A DNA stretch of 64,000 bases, from contig NZ_JAMYJR010000002.1 of the NCBI RefSeq assembly GCF_024137025.1, positions 434,001 to 498,000 of the forward strand. Direction: 5' to 3'. This DNA comes from Paractinoplanes aksuensis (GTDB lineage: Bacteria > Actinomycetota > Actinomycetes > Mycobacteriales > Micromonosporaceae). The notes beneath the pieces were generated by a model. The model saw only the letters and a list, made by a program, of their open reading frames with translations, ran no database searches and was not told the DNA's origin. How positions within the stretch are numbered: the stretch's first letter is position 1; each line of letters begins with the position of its first letter. The position numbers and the translations under genes were made by a program. Shown in pieces: positions 35,233-44,472 of the stretch.

Positions 35233-36666
35233 GTGACCGCCAAGACCGTGCTGCACAACTTCATCGGTGGCGCCCCGGCCGCGCCCGCCGAGGGCCGATA
35301 CGAGGACCTGATCGACCCGGCCACCGGCGAGGTGTTCGCCTCGGCCCCGGTGTCCGGCCGGCCCGACGTCGACAAGGCGATGGAAGCAGCCGCCACGGCG
35401 TTCGAGTCCTGGCGTAACACCACGCCCAGCGAGCGGCAGCAGGCCCTGCTCAAGTTCGCCGACGCGGTCGAGGCGCGGGCCGACGATCTGGTCCGGGCCG
35501 AGTCGCGGAACACCGGAAAGCCGCTCGGCCTCACCGCCAGCGAGGAGCTGCCGCCCGCGATCGACCAGCTCCGCTTCTTCGCCGGCGCCGCCCGGCTGCT
35601 CGAGGGCCGCTCAGCCGGTCAGTACATGCAGGGTTTCGAGAGCTATGTGCGGCGCGAGCCGATCGGCGTGTGCGCCCAGGTCACGCCCTGGAACTATCCG
35701 CTGCTGATGGCCGTCTGGAAGATCGCGCCCGCGCTCGCCGCGGGCAACGCGGTCGTGCTCAAGCCGTCCGACACCACCCCGGTCACCTCGGTCATGCTGG
35801 CCGAGATCGCGGCCGAGTTCCTGCCCGCGGGCGTGTTCAACGTGGTCGTCGGCGACCGCGACACCGGCCGCGAGCTGGTCACCCACAAGACGCCGCAGAT
35901 GGTGTCGATCACCGGCTCGGTCCGCGCGGGCATGGAGGTCGCCTCGGCCGCCTCGGCCGACCTCAAGCGCACCCACCTCGAGCTGGGCGGCAAGGCGCCG
36001 GTGGTCGTGTTCGACGACGCCGACGTCGAGGCCGCGGCGGCCGCGATCGCCGAGGCCGGCTACTTCAACGCCGGTCAGGACTGCACGGCCGCCACCCGCG
36101 TGCTGGCCGGCCCGCGCGTCTACTCCGACTTCGTGGCCGCGCTGAGCGAGGCGGCCAAGGGCACCAAGACCGGCGCCGCCGACGACGAGGACGTGCTCTA
36201 CGGCCCGCTCAACAACGCCCGCCAGTTCGAGCGGGTGGCCGGCTTCGTCGACCGCCTGCCCGACCACGCGGTGCTGGGCGCGGGCGGCTCGCGGGTGGGC
36301 GACCGGGGCTACTTCTACTCCCCCACCGTCGTCTCCGGTCTGAAGCAGACCGACGAGGCCGTCCAGGACGAGATCTTCGGCCCGGTCATCACCGTCCAGC
36401 AGTTCAGCGACGAGGACGAGGCGGTCCGCTGGGCCAACGGCGTCGAGTACGGCCTGGCCTCCTCGGTGTGGACCAAGGACCACGGCCGCGCGATGCGCAT
36501 GACCCAGCGGCTCGACTTCGGCTGCGTGTGGGTCAACTGCCACATCCCGCTGGTGGCCGAGATGCCCCACGGCGGCTTCAAGCACTCCGGCCACGGCAAG
36601 GACCTGTCGGTCTACGGCCTCGAGGACTACACCCGGCTCAAGCACGTGATGCACTCGCTGGGCTGA
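35233..36666 (+). CDS. Gamma-aminobutyraldehyde dehydrogenase-type aldehyde dehydrogenase
   Basis: 477 residues from GTG 35233 (GGAG 5 bp upstream). Catalytic Cys284 (AGQDCTAATR), general base Glu250 (HLELGGKAP), and TPWNYPLLMAVWKIAPALAAGN in the coenzyme domain. NFIGG opening, SESRNTGKP-like AESRNTGKPL and the GYFNAGQDC context are characteristic of aminobutyraldehyde dehydrogenases of putrescine catabolism (4-aminobutanal to GABA, NAD-dependent). Very similar to the second copy at 58860-60296. Promoter element shared with gabT at 35161-35194. Convergent with the saccharopine-dehydrogenase-like gene, with a hairpin between them. Confidence 0.88.
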   Translation: MTAKTVLHNFIGGAPAAPAEGRYEDLIDPATGEVFASAPVSGRPDVDKAMEAAATAFESWRNTTPSERQQALLKFADAVEARADDLVRAESRNTGKPLGLTASEELPPAIDQLRFFAGAARLLEGRSAGQYMQGFESYVRREPIGVCAQVTPWNYPLLMAVWKIAPALAAGNAVVLKPSDTTPVTSVMLAEIAAEFLPAGVFNVVVGDRDTGRELVTHKTPQMVSITGSVRAGMEVASAASADLKRTHLELGGKAPVVVFDDADVEAAAAAIAEAGYFNAGQDCTAATRVLAGPRVYSDFVAALSEAAKGTKTGAADDEDVLYGPLNNARQFERVAGFVDRLPDHAVLGAGGSRVGDRGYFYSPTVVSGLKQTDEAVQDEIFGPVITVQQFSDEDEAVRWANGVEYGLASSVWTKDHGRAMRMTQRLDFGCVWVNCHIPLVAEMPHGGFKHSGHGKDLSVYGLEDYTRLKHVMHSLG

Positions 36667-36673
36667 AGAACGT

Positions 36674-36697
36674 GGGGGCCGCTGGCGGGCGGCCCCC
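36674..36697. terminator. Bidirectional terminator hairpin
   Basis: GGGGGCCGC (36674-36682), 6-nt loop, GCGGCCCCC (36689-36697) between two convergent genes. Confidence 0.65.
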
Positions 36698-36705
36698 GCT
36701 CCACT

Positions 36706-37908
36706 TCATCGTTCCTGAAGTTCCCAAGGGCTTCCGTACGCCGTGAGCAGCTCGAGGAACGGCACGGGATCGAAGGCCTCGGGTCCCAGCACGCCGGCGC
36801 CGGTCCACGTGCCGTCGGCGAGCAGCTCGAGGGCCACGATCGGGTTCACGGCCGTCTGCCAGACCACGGCCTGGGCCCCGTACTCGCGCATCGACCACTC
36901 GTTGTCGACCAGGTGGTACAGGTAGACCTCGCGCGGGTTCCCGTCCTGGCCCGTGCCCTTCACCCACGTACCGGCGCAGGTCTTGCCGGTCATTTTGTCG
37001 CCCAGCGTGGCCGGATCGGGCAGCACCGCCGCCACCACGTCCCGCGGCGACACCTCTTTGTCGCCGACGCGAACCTTTTCGGTGCGATCCAGGCCCAGCT
37101 TGCGCAGCGTCTTCAGCACGTCGATGAACTCGGTGCCCAGCCCGTACTTGAAGGTGACCTTGCCCGCGTCGACCCAGCGCGGGATCAGCAGCACTTCCTC
37201 GTGCTCGACGTGCACGCACTCGACCGGCCCGATGCCGCCGGGGAAGTCGAACACCTCGGGCTCGGCGAACGGCTCCACCGTGTACCAGCCGCGGTCCTTC
37301 TCGTGGATGACCGGCGGGTTCAGGCACTCCTCGATGGTCGTCCACACCGAGAACGACGGCGCGAAGTCGTAACCCTCGACGACCAGATTCGCCCCGTCGC
37401 GTACGCCTATCTCGTCGATCCGGTCGAACAGGTGCACCGCGGCGTACTTGGCGAAGATGTCCGACAGTCCCGGCTCGACGCCGATGCCGACCAGGGCGAG
37501 CTTGTTCTGATCTTGGAATTTTGATTCGGCGGCGAACTGCTCGTCGCCCAGCTTGACGCCGGTCTGGTTGTACGGGTCGGTGGGGTGCGGGCGGGACAAC
37601 GACATCGCCATGTCGAGGTAGTGCGCGCCGGCCGCGGCCGCTCCCTCGAACACCGGCATGACGAACCGCGGATCGACGGCGTTGAAGACGTGCGTGATGC
37701 CGTGCTCGCGGCAGAGCTCGGCCACGGCCTCCGCGGACGAGGCGTCGATCTTGGCGGCGACGAAACGGGCGTCCTTGCCCTCGGCCGCCTTCTCGGCGCG
37801 CGCCAGGTCGTAGTCGGCGATCACGAACAGGTCGAAGAAGCTGCGGCGGGCCGCGATGGCAGCGGCGGCGGATCCGACACCACCCGCTCCGACGGCGAGG
37901 ATGCGCAT
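36706..37908 (-). CDS. Saccharopine dehydrogenase-family protein
   Basis: 400 residues. N-terminal Rossmann fold RILAVGAGGVGSAAAAIAARR, with a DYDLARAEKAA second strand favouring NADP or NAD, then the family domain (NAVDPRFVMPVFEGAAAAGAHYLDMAM and VGIGVEPGLSDIFAKYA). The family includes saccharopine, carboxynorspermidine and lysine dehydrogenases. Because it diverges from an Lrp gene followed by an amine oxidase and faces an aminobutyraldehyde dehydrogenase, a role in polyamine or lysine-derived amine metabolism is likely but unproven. Confidence 0.8.
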   Translation of the reverse strand: MRILAVGAGGVGSAAAAIAARRSFFDLFVIADYDLARAEKAAEGKDARFVAAKIDASSAEAVAELCREHGITHVFNAVDPRFVMPVFEGAAAAGAHYLDMAMSLSRPHPTDPYNQTGVKLGDEQFAAESKFQDQNKLALVGIGVEPGLSDIFAKYAAVHLFDRIDEIGVRDGANLVVEGYDFAPSFSVWTTIEECLNPPVIHEKDRGWYTVEPFAEPEVFDFPGGIGPVECVHVEHEEVLLIPRWVDAGKVTFKYGLGTEFIDVLKTLRKLGLDRTEKVRVGDKEVSPRDVVAAVLPDPATLGDKMTGKTCAGTWVKGTGQDGNPREVYLYHLVDNEWSMREYGAQAVVWQTAVNPIVALELLADGTWTGAGVLGPEAFDPVPFLELLTAYGSPWELQER

Positions 37909-38051
37909 GAGGAACCGTACCTTTCGGGCATTTGAGACGCTCGATCACTGAAACCGTGCGTGCAGAGCCTCCGTGCCACGGAAAAGCTTGTCAAGAGCGA
38001 TCAACTCTGCGATAAACGCAGTCGTCGCTTTTTGATGAAGGAGGCTTGGCG

Positions 38052-38588
38052 GTGCGGAATCCATCGACGGTCTCGATACGAACGAGTGATTCCATTGCCG
38101 TCCATCCGCCTGCCGGGAAGAATCGCGGCGTGACGGCGGACCTGGCACTGGACGACATCAACAAGCAGATCATCGAGCACCTGCAGCGCGACGGACGCAT
38201 GTCCTACGCGACGCTGGCCAAGACCATCGGGCTCTCCGAGGCGGCCGTGCGCCAGCGCGTGCAGCGCCTGCTCGACGGCGGTCTGATGCAGATAGTGGCG
38301 GTGACCGACCCGCTCACGCTCGGCTTCGCCCGGCAGGCCATGGTCGGCCTCAAGGTCAACGGCGATCTGCGGGCCATCGCCGACGAGATCGCCCAGATCC
38401 CCGAGGTCGACTACGTGGTGATCTGCGCCGGCGGCTTCGACCTGCTCGTCGAGCTCGTCTGCACCGACGACGAGCACCTGCTCGACCTGCTCAACGAGAA
38501 GGTCCGCTCGATCAAGGGCGTCATCGCGTGCGAGACGTTCATGTACCTCAAGCTGGCCAAACAGACGTACGCGTGGGGAACTCGATGA
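38052..38588 (+). CDS. Lrp/AsnC-family transcriptional regulator
   Basis: 178 residues from GTG 38052, chosen because AAGGAGG (38038-38044) stands exactly 7 bp upstream; a GTG at 38130 would give a more usual ~152-residue protein. HTH: LDDINKQIIEHLQRDGRMSYATLAKTIGLSEAAVRQRVQRLL; then an RAM ligand domain (AMVGLKVNGDLRAIADEIAQIPEVDYVVICAGGFDLLVELVC). Lrp proteins bind amino acids or amines and usually control the adjacent catabolic genes, here the amine oxidase that overlaps its stop (ATGA) and the divergent saccharopine-dehydrogenase-like gene. Confidence 0.88.
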   Translation: MRNPSTVSIRTSDSIAVHPPAGKNRGVTADLALDDINKQIIEHLQRDGRMSYATLAKTIGLSEAAVRQRVQRLLDGGLMQIVAVTDPLTLGFARQAMVGLKVNGDLRAIADEIAQIPEVDYVVICAGGFDLLVELVCTDDEHLLDLLNEKVRSIKGVIACETFMYLKLAKQTYAWGTR

Positions 38589-39859
38589 TTCCGTCCTTCT
38601 GGCTGAGCACCCTCGAGCCCGTGACACCCCGGCCGCCGCTGCCCGGCGACCGGTCGTACGACGTCGCGATCGCCGGGGGCGGCTACACCGGACTGTGGAC
38701 GGCCTACTACCTCTCGCAGCTCGCGCCGGACCTGTCGATCGCCGTGCTCGAGGCGTCGTACTGCGGGTTCGGCGCCTCCGGCCGCAACGGCGGCTGGGCC
38801 TCGGGCCTGTTCCCGGTCAGCGAGGCCAAACTCTCCGGGAAGTACGGGTCCGAGCGCGCGCGGGCGATGCATGCGGAGCTGGCCGACGCGGTCGACGAGG
38901 TGGGCCGGGTCGCCGCCGCCGAGGACATCGACTGCCATTACGCCAAGGGCGGCACCATCTCGCTGGCCCGTTCGCCGGCCCAGCTGCGCCGCGCCCGTTC
39001 CGCGCCGGGTTTCCTCTCCGCGCCCGAGGCGAAGGCGATCTGCAACGCGACCGACGTGCTCGGCGGCGTCTACAGCCCCGACTGCGCGGCGCTGCATCCG
39101 GCGCGCCTCGTGCGTGGCCTGGCGTCCGCGGTCTCACAAAAGGGCGTCGACATCTACGAGGGCACCCGCGTGCTGTCGCTCGAGCGCGGCCGGGTCGTCA
39201 CCGACCACGGCACGGTCACGGCGGGCACGGTGGTGCGGGCGCTGGAGGGCTACACGGCCCAGCTGGCCGGCCACCGCCGCGCCCTGGCCCCCGTCTACTC
39301 GCTGATGATCGCGACCGAGCCGCTGCCCGCCGCCGACTGGGACCGCATCGGCCTGGCCCGCCGCGAGACGTTCACCGACGAACGCCACATGATCATCTAT
39401 GGTCAGCGCACCGCCGACGACCGCCTGGCCTTCGGCGGCCGCGGCGCGCCCTACCATTTCGGGTCGCGCATCGAGCCCTCGTACGACCAGGTCCCCGAGG
39501 TCTTCGAGAGCCTGCGCCACACGCTGACCGACATGTTCGGCATCCGCCCCGAGATCGCCTACCGCTGGGGCGGCCCGCTCGGCATCCCCCGCGACTGGAT
39601 GCCCAGCGTCGGCCTCGAGGACGGCATGGCCTGGGCCGGCGGTTACGTCGGCGACGGCGTGGCCGCGGCCAACCTGGCCGGCCGCACCCTGGCCGACCTG
39701 ATCACCGGCACCGAGTCGGTACGCACCACGCTGCCCTGGGTCGGCCACCGCTCCCGCCGCTGGGAACCGGAGCCGCTGCGCTGGCTGGGCATCAACGCTG
39801 CCCTGCGCGCCACCACCCTGCGGGACGCCCTCGAGAAGCACCCCGCGCCGGCGCGTTAA
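38585..39859 (+). CDS. FAD-dependent amine oxidoreductase (DadA/PuuB-like)
   Basis: 424 residues; ATG overlaps the Lrp stop (ATGA). FAD Rossmann motif YDVAIAGGGYTGLWTAYYLS, then GFGASGRNGGWASGLFP, characteristic of the glycine/D-amino-acid oxidase family subgroup that includes gamma-glutamylputrescine oxidase. C-terminal AWAGGYVGDGVAAANLAGRTLADL binds FAD. It probably oxidises an amine or N-substituted amino acid to an aldehyde for the adjacent aldehyde dehydrogenase pathway. No glutamylputrescine synthetase gene is in the window, so the direct substrate is uncertain. Convergent overlap of 4 bp with the XRE gene. Confidence 0.85.
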   Translation: MIPSFWLSTLEPVTPRPPLPGDRSYDVAIAGGGYTGLWTAYYLSQLAPDLSIAVLEASYCGFGASGRNGGWASGLFPVSEAKLSGKYGSERARAMHAELADAVDEVGRVAAAEDIDCHYAKGGTISLARSPAQLRRARSAPGFLSAPEAKAICNATDVLGGVYSPDCAALHPARLVRGLASAVSQKGVDIYEGTRVLSLERGRVVTDHGTVTAGTVVRALEGYTAQLAGHRRALAPVYSLMIATEPLPAADWDRIGLARRETFTDERHMIIYGQRTADDRLAFGGRGAPYHFGSRIEPSYDQVPEVFESLRHTLTDMFGIRPEIAYRWGGPLGIPRDWMPSVGLEDGMAWAGGYVGDGVAAANLAGRTLADLITGTESVRTTLPWVGHRSRRWEPEPLRWLGINAALRATTLRDALEKHPAPAR

Positions 39860-40341
39860 CCCGCGACCCGCATCCGCTCGCACAGCCCCCGCAGCGCGGC
39901 CGCCTTCTGCTCGCCGCGACAGGCCACCTGCAGGTCCCGCAGCAGCCCCGGCAGCAACGCCACCGCTCGCGCGTAGTCGCAGTCGTGCCGCAGCCGCCGC
40001 ACCAGCGCCAACTCGCCCACCAGCTCGGCTGCCGCCCGCCCCGCTCCCAGGTCGTCCCGGCCCGGGTCGATCTCGACCAATGCCGTACGGATCCCGTGCA
40101 CCCCCAGTTGGGCCGCCACCGCCCGCGGATCGCCCGCCGGCATCACCGTCCCCGTCAGCTCCACGACCGAACACTCGAGCGCCGCCGCGATGCCACCCAG
40201 CACGAACCGGTTGTCGGCCGCCTGCAGCCCGCGCTCGATCCGGCTCCACGACGCGTGCGAGATCCCCGCCCGGTCGGCCGCCTGCCGGACACTCCAGCCC
40301 CGCACCTGCCGCCGCCGTCTGATCCGCTCCCCGATGCTCAT
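39856..40341 (-). CDS. Short XRE-family (Cro/cI-type HTH) regulator
   Basis: 161 residues from ATG 40341, behind GGGAGGAGGGGG. HTH: IGERIRRRRQVRGWSVRQAADRAGISHASWSRIERG (~3-38), followed by a helical C-terminal region (ALVRRLRHDCDYARAVALLPGLLRDLQ). Typical actinobacterial relatives have ~400 residues with TPR-like repeats; this one ends after the first helical repeats, so it is either a short type or truncated. Divergent from the leader ORF and monooxygenase at 40455, which it may regulate. Confidence 0.78.
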   Translation of the reverse strand: MSIGERIRRRRQVRGWSVRQAADRAGISHASWSRIERGLQAADNRFVLGGIAAALECSVVELTGTVMPAGDPRAVAAQLGVHGIRTALVEIDPGRDDLGAGRAAAELVGELALVRRLRHDCDYARAVALLPGLLRDLQVACRGEQKAAALRGLCERMRVAG

Positions 40342-40387
40342 CCGCACCCCCTCCTCCCGCTCACCGTAGGACGAGGCCCCGGGCCCC

Positions 40388-40417
40388 TTGTTACGTCCGC
40401 GTACCGCCTTGTAGATT
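40388..40417 (+). promoter_or_regulatory. Promoter of the leader ORF/monooxygenase operon
   Basis: TTGTTA (40388-40393), 18 bp, TAGATT (40412-40417), close to the housekeeping actinobacterial consensus, which would start transcription about 30 bp before the leader ATG. Confidence 0.55.
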
Positions 40418-40454
40418 GCCTCTGACCTTGACACCGACCGGGGAGGTGAGACCC

Positions 40455-40499
40455 ATGACCGCACGACAGGAATGGGCGCTCCCCCTTCGGCTGAGGTAA
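40455..40499 (+). CDS. Leader peptide ORF (14 residues) upstream of the monooxygenase gene
   Basis: ATG at 40455 behind the strong site GGGGAGGTGAGACCC; encodes MTARQEWALPLRLR and stops TAA at 40497-40499. The left arm of a 10-bp inverted repeat (40474-40483) lies inside this ORF and the right arm (40508-40517) just after it, so a ribosome on the ORF would open the hairpin. This is the layout of ribosome-mediated attenuation, common for inducible antibiotic-resistance genes. Confidence 0.6.
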   Translation: MTARQEWALPLRLR

Positions 40500-40517
40500 C
40501 CATCGCCGGGAGCGCCC
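40474..40517 (+). promoter_or_regulatory. Attenuator-like hairpin overlapping the leader ORF
   Basis: GGGCGCTCCC (40474-40483) and GGGAGCGCCC (40508-40517) are perfect arms with a 24-nt loop. No U-run follows. The monooxygenase ATG lies 31 bp beyond with only a weak site (GAAAGG), so the structure could act on termination or on translation. Confidence 0.6.
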
Positions 40518-40548
40518 CCGCAGGCCCTCCCGAAAGGCTTCACCACCC

Positions 40549-41943
40549 ATGTATGACGTCGTCATCGTCGGCTGCGGTCCCACCGGCGCCCTGCTGGCCG
40601 CCGAACTGCGCCTGCACCAGGTCCGGGTCCTCGTCCTCGAACGGGAGACCGAGCCCACCGCCGCCATCCGCATCGTCGGCCTGCACATCCGCAGCCTCGA
40701 ACTGCTGGCCATGCGCGGCCTGCTCGACCGCCTGCTCCCGCTGGGCCGCCGGCGCCCCGCCGCCACGTACTTCGCGGCCATCGACCGCCCGGCCCCGGCC
40801 GACCTGGACTCCCCCTACGCGTACCTGCTGGGCATCCGCCAGCCCGCACTGGTGCAGGTGCTCGAAGACCACGCCTCCACCCTGGGCGCCCACATCCGCC
40901 GCGGCGCCACGGTAACCACCGTGGACCAGACCGACGACCACGTCACCGTCCACCTGCACACCGGCGAGAAACTCCGCTCCCGCTACCTGGTCGCCTGCGA
41001 CGGCGCCCACAGCACGGTCCGCAAGGCGACAGGAATCGCCTTCCCCGGCGAGCCGTCCCGGAACGACACCCTGATGGGCGAGCTGGCAGCAACCACCGCG
41101 CCCACCAGCTCATTTCCCCGGCTGACCTTCACCCCGACCGGCAGCGGCACCTACCGGGTCATCGTCCCGGCCCCGGAAATCAGCACACGGTCCGACCAAC
41201 CGACGATCCACGACTTCCAGCAGGCCCTGCGCGCGTTGACCGGCACCGACTTCGGCCTCCATTCCCCGCGCTGGCTCTCCCGCTTCGGCGACGCCACCCG
41301 CCTGGCCGACCACTACCGCGTCCACCGCGTCCTGCTGGCCGGCGACGCCGCCCACGTCCACCCACCCATCGGCGGCCAGGGCCTCAACCTGGGCCTGCAG
41401 GACGCCGTCAACCTCGGCTGGAAACTGGCCGCCGACGTCAACGGCTGGGCCCCACCCACCCTGCTGGACACCTACCACGACGAACGCCACCCCGTAGCCG
41501 CCGCAGTCCTCGACAACACCCGGGCCCAGACCGCCCTGCTGGCCCCCACCCCCGGCGCCCGAGCCGCCCGCCACCTCCTGGAAGAACTGACCGCCTACGA
41601 AGACGTAGCCCGCCACCTGGTCCGCAAGGTCGCCGCCCTCGACATCCGCTACGACTTCGCCGGCACCCCCGACCTCCTGGGCCGCCGCCTCCCCGACCTC
41701 GAGACGAAGAACGGCCCCCTCTACCCCCAACTGCACCGAGCCCGTCCCCTCCTCCTCGACACCACCGAACGCCTGACCACCGGCCCCTGGTCGGACCGCG
41801 TAGACCACCTGCCCGACCCCACCGCCGCCCTACCGGCTCCCGCCCTCCTGCTCCGCCCCGACGGCCACATCGCGTGGCTCGGCACCACCCAAAACGACCT
41901 GAACACCCACTTGACCCGCTGGTTCGGCACCCCCACGGCTTGA
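40549..41943 (+). CDS. FAD-dependent monooxygenase, rifampicin-monooxygenase-like
   Basis: 464 residues. FAD motif DVVIVGCGPTGALLAAELRLH, DG motif YLVACDGAHSTVRKATG, and GDAAHVHPPIGGQGLNLGLQDAVNLGWKLAADVNG. Size, opening and C-terminal RYDF...GRRLPDL region resemble rifampicin monooxygenases (Rox) and related aromatic polyketide hydroxylases of class A flavoproteins, which hydroxylate the antibiotic with NADPH and O2. TetX- or polyketide-type substrates remain possible. Expression seems controlled by the leader ORF and hairpin upstream. A divergent XRE gene sits on the other side of the promoter. Confidence 0.85.
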   Translation: MYDVVIVGCGPTGALLAAELRLHQVRVLVLERETEPTAAIRIVGLHIRSLELLAMRGLLDRLLPLGRRRPAATYFAAIDRPAPADLDSPYAYLLGIRQPALVQVLEDHASTLGAHIRRGATVTTVDQTDDHVTVHLHTGEKLRSRYLVACDGAHSTVRKATGIAFPGEPSRNDTLMGELAATTAPTSSFPRLTFTPTGSGTYRVIVPAPEISTRSDQPTIHDFQQALRALTGTDFGLHSPRWLSRFGDATRLADHYRVHRVLLAGDAAHVHPPIGGQGLNLGLQDAVNLGWKLAADVNGWAPPTLLDTYHDERHPVAAAVLDNTRAQTALLAPTPGARAARHLLEELTAYEDVARHLVRKVAALDIRYDFAGTPDLLGRRLPDLETKNGPLYPQLHRARPLLLDTTERLTTGPWSDRVDHLPDPTAALPAPALLLRPDGHIAWLGTTQNDLNTHLTRWFGTPTA

Positions 41944-41960
41944 CCCTGACGCAGCGTCAA
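41940..41960 (+). promoter_or_regulatory. MerR-type dyad operator/promoter
   Basis: TTGAC...GTCAA outer arms enclose TGACGC-A-GCGTCA (41947-41959), typical of MerR-family operators placed in promoters. It overlaps the stop of the monooxygenase gene and lies 19 bp before the hydrolase ATG. A MerR C-terminal relic lies downstream at 42480-43092. Confidence 0.55.
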
Positions 41961-41978
41961 CCCCGCACGCTGGACGCC

Positions 41979-43092
41979 ATGACCAGCTCGACCTCGACCC
42001 CGAAGTGGACCGGCCTGGTGCCGGTCGACGACACGGCGTTGTCCGTCACCGACTCCGGCGGCGACGGGACGCCGGTGATCTATCTCAACGGCCAGTTCGC
42101 GACCCAGGGCTACTGGCGGCGGGTAGTCGCCGAACTAGGCCGGGACTGGCGCCACGTCACCTACGACGAACGGGCCCGTGGGCGCCGGTCCGGCCGGTCG
42201 GCGGACTACTCGTTCGAGGCCGCCGTCCGCGACGTCGGCGCCGTGCTCGACGCCCGCGGTGTCGAGCGGGCCCTGGTGGTCGGTTGGTCCTACGGCGCCT
42301 TCGTCGCCGCCCACTGGGCGAGCCGCCACCCCGACCGGACGATCGGCGCCGTACCGGTCGACGGCGCCCAGCCCCACGACTGGCTCACGGCCGAGATGGA
42401 ACAGGGCATCCGAACGACTTTCCGCCGCCTGCAATGGCTGACGATCCCCCTGCGACTGACCGGGTTGACCCCGCGAATGACCGCTCAATGGCCGACCGGA
42501 TCCGCCAGGCACACGCCTTCTTCCAGCACCGCACCGACACCCAAAAACCTCACCACGGCCGCGCCCTGGACCTCACCTCGGCTACCCCCGAGTTACGGAC
42601 AAGACTTCTGGCCAGGCGCTCAGCCGCCGGCGACCACCTGACCCTCCCCCACCCCGTCGTGGACTACCTGAACCGCCTACGCGACCTGGGCGTAGGCGAG
42701 CCCTACATAGAACTCGAACGAGACGCCTGGATCATGCTCGCCGCCCAGGACCCCACCAGCATCGACACAGTGATCGCCGAAAAGAACCGCCACCTCGACG
42801 ACACCCCTGACATGACCCGCCTCTACCTACTACTGAGCACCGCCCCGTCGTGGCCCCCCGACGACCCCCAATCCACGACCTCCGCAAACGCGCCCTATAA
42901 ACCGGCGACCTACAAATCAGCGACACCGACCGGACAGACCCGTTCGCCACCATGCTGGACACAGCCATGACCGAGTCCGCCCCCATGGCCCGACAACTAC
43001 TGAAACTCCTCGAACAACGTGGCTGGCGCGGCTGGACCCAACTGAACCAGGCCCCCGAAGAACCAGATCAACAACCGAGCGCGCCCATCTGA
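41979..43092 (+). pseudogene. Composite pseudogene: alpha/beta hydrolase 5' part joined to MerR regulator 3' part
   Basis: From ATG 41979 the frame encodes an alpha/beta hydrolase up to about LTGLTPRMTA (nucleophile elbow VVGWSYGAF), then loses homology and stops at 42641. In another frame from ~42480, PVVDYLNRLRDLGVGEPYIELERDAWIMLAAQ and DDPQ match the C-terminal effector region of actinobacterial MerR regulators. A further shift near 42870 and a TAA at 42898-42900 precede its end, LLKLLEQRGWRGWTQLNQ, closing at 43092. Neither part is complete: the hydrolase lacks its acid and His, and the MerR lacks its HTH. Confidence 0.7.
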
Positions 43093-43488
<396 letters not shown>

Positions 43489-44472
43489 ATGCGGCTAGAC
43501 GAGACAGCGCAACCACCGATATCCCGCTTCGAGTTCGCCACCCACGACATCGGAGCAGCCCACGATGTGCTCCGGCAGATCTACGCCAACCACACGTTCC
43601 GGATCCACCGCACAGCGGAGAAGTTCGTCTACCGCCACACGGCCGTGGACGCCGGCCTGATCAAGGCGGTCCGGGTCACGTACACGATGGACGTGACAGT
43701 GGATTTTCAGCCCACGGACAATCTGATCTTCGTGGCCCTGGCCAACGGCCGCGTCGACACCCACGACGGCCGCGCGGTCACCCGCACCGGCCCCGGCGAC
43801 GTGCAGTTGCACCGCCCCGGCCGTCCGTTGACCAACCACTGCCGCGACTTCGACATGTTCAGCATCAACCTGAACCCATCCGTGGTGGCCGATGTAGCCT
43901 CGGCCCGAACCGGTATTGCTCCCCACGACGTGCGTTTCGACGGTTCGGCGCCCGTCTCGAAGGAACTCGGCCGCTACTGGTGGGACACCATGGCGTACCT
44001 GCATGGTTTTCTCACCGGCCCGCCCGGCCCGGCACAGAGTCCCCTGGCCGTGAGCGCCGCTGCCGACCTGGCCGCCACAGCCGCCCTGGTCACGTTCCCG
44101 AACACCACCATGGCCACCCCTGACCGCCCGGTGACCGGCCCGCCCGCGCCCGCCTCAGTTCGCCGGGCCGTCTCGTACATCGAATCCCATGCCGGCGAAC
44201 CGATCACCGCAGCGTGGATCGCCGAGGCCGCCCGCGTCACCCCCCGGGCGTTGCAGGCCGCCTTCCGCCGGCACCTAGACACCACCCCCATGGCCTACCT
44301 GCGCCGGGTGCGGCTGAGCCGGGCCCACCGTGACCTGGTGGAGGCCGACCCGACCGCCGGCGACACGGTGGCCGCGATCGCCCACCGCTGGGGCTACCTC
44401 AGCCTGAGCCATTTCGCCGCCGACTACCGGGCCGCCTACGGCCGCACCCCGCGCCAGACCTTGATCTACTGA
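43489..44472 (+). CDS. AraC-family transcriptional regulator
   Basis: 327 residues, ATG with AGAAGGGACG upstream. An N-terminal cupin-like ligand domain (~30-180: FVYRHTAVDAGLIKAVRVTYTM, PGDVQLHRPGRPL) and a C-terminal double HTH (~220-325: RRAVSYIESHAGEPITAAWIAEAARVTPRALQAAFRRH, then WGYLSLSHFAADYRAAYGRTPRQTL). The ligand domain is of the AraC_binding_2 type common in oxygenase regulators. No catabolic gene is adjacent; the disrupted locus on its left may have held the target. Convergent with the second AraC gene (7-bp overlap). Confidence 0.88.
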   Translation: MRLDETAQPPISRFEFATHDIGAAHDVLRQIYANHTFRIHRTAEKFVYRHTAVDAGLIKAVRVTYTMDVTVDFQPTDNLIFVALANGRVDTHDGRAVTRTGPGDVQLHRPGRPLTNHCRDFDMFSINLNPSVVADVASARTGIAPHDVRFDGSAPVSKELGRYWWDTMAYLHGFLTGPPGPAQSPLAVSAAADLAATAALVTFPNTTMATPDRPVTGPPAPASVRRAVSYIESHAGEPITAAWIAEAARVTPRALQAAFRRHLDTTPMAYLRRVRLSRAHRDLVEADPTAGDTVAAIAHRWGYLSLSHFAADYRAAYGRTPRQTLIY

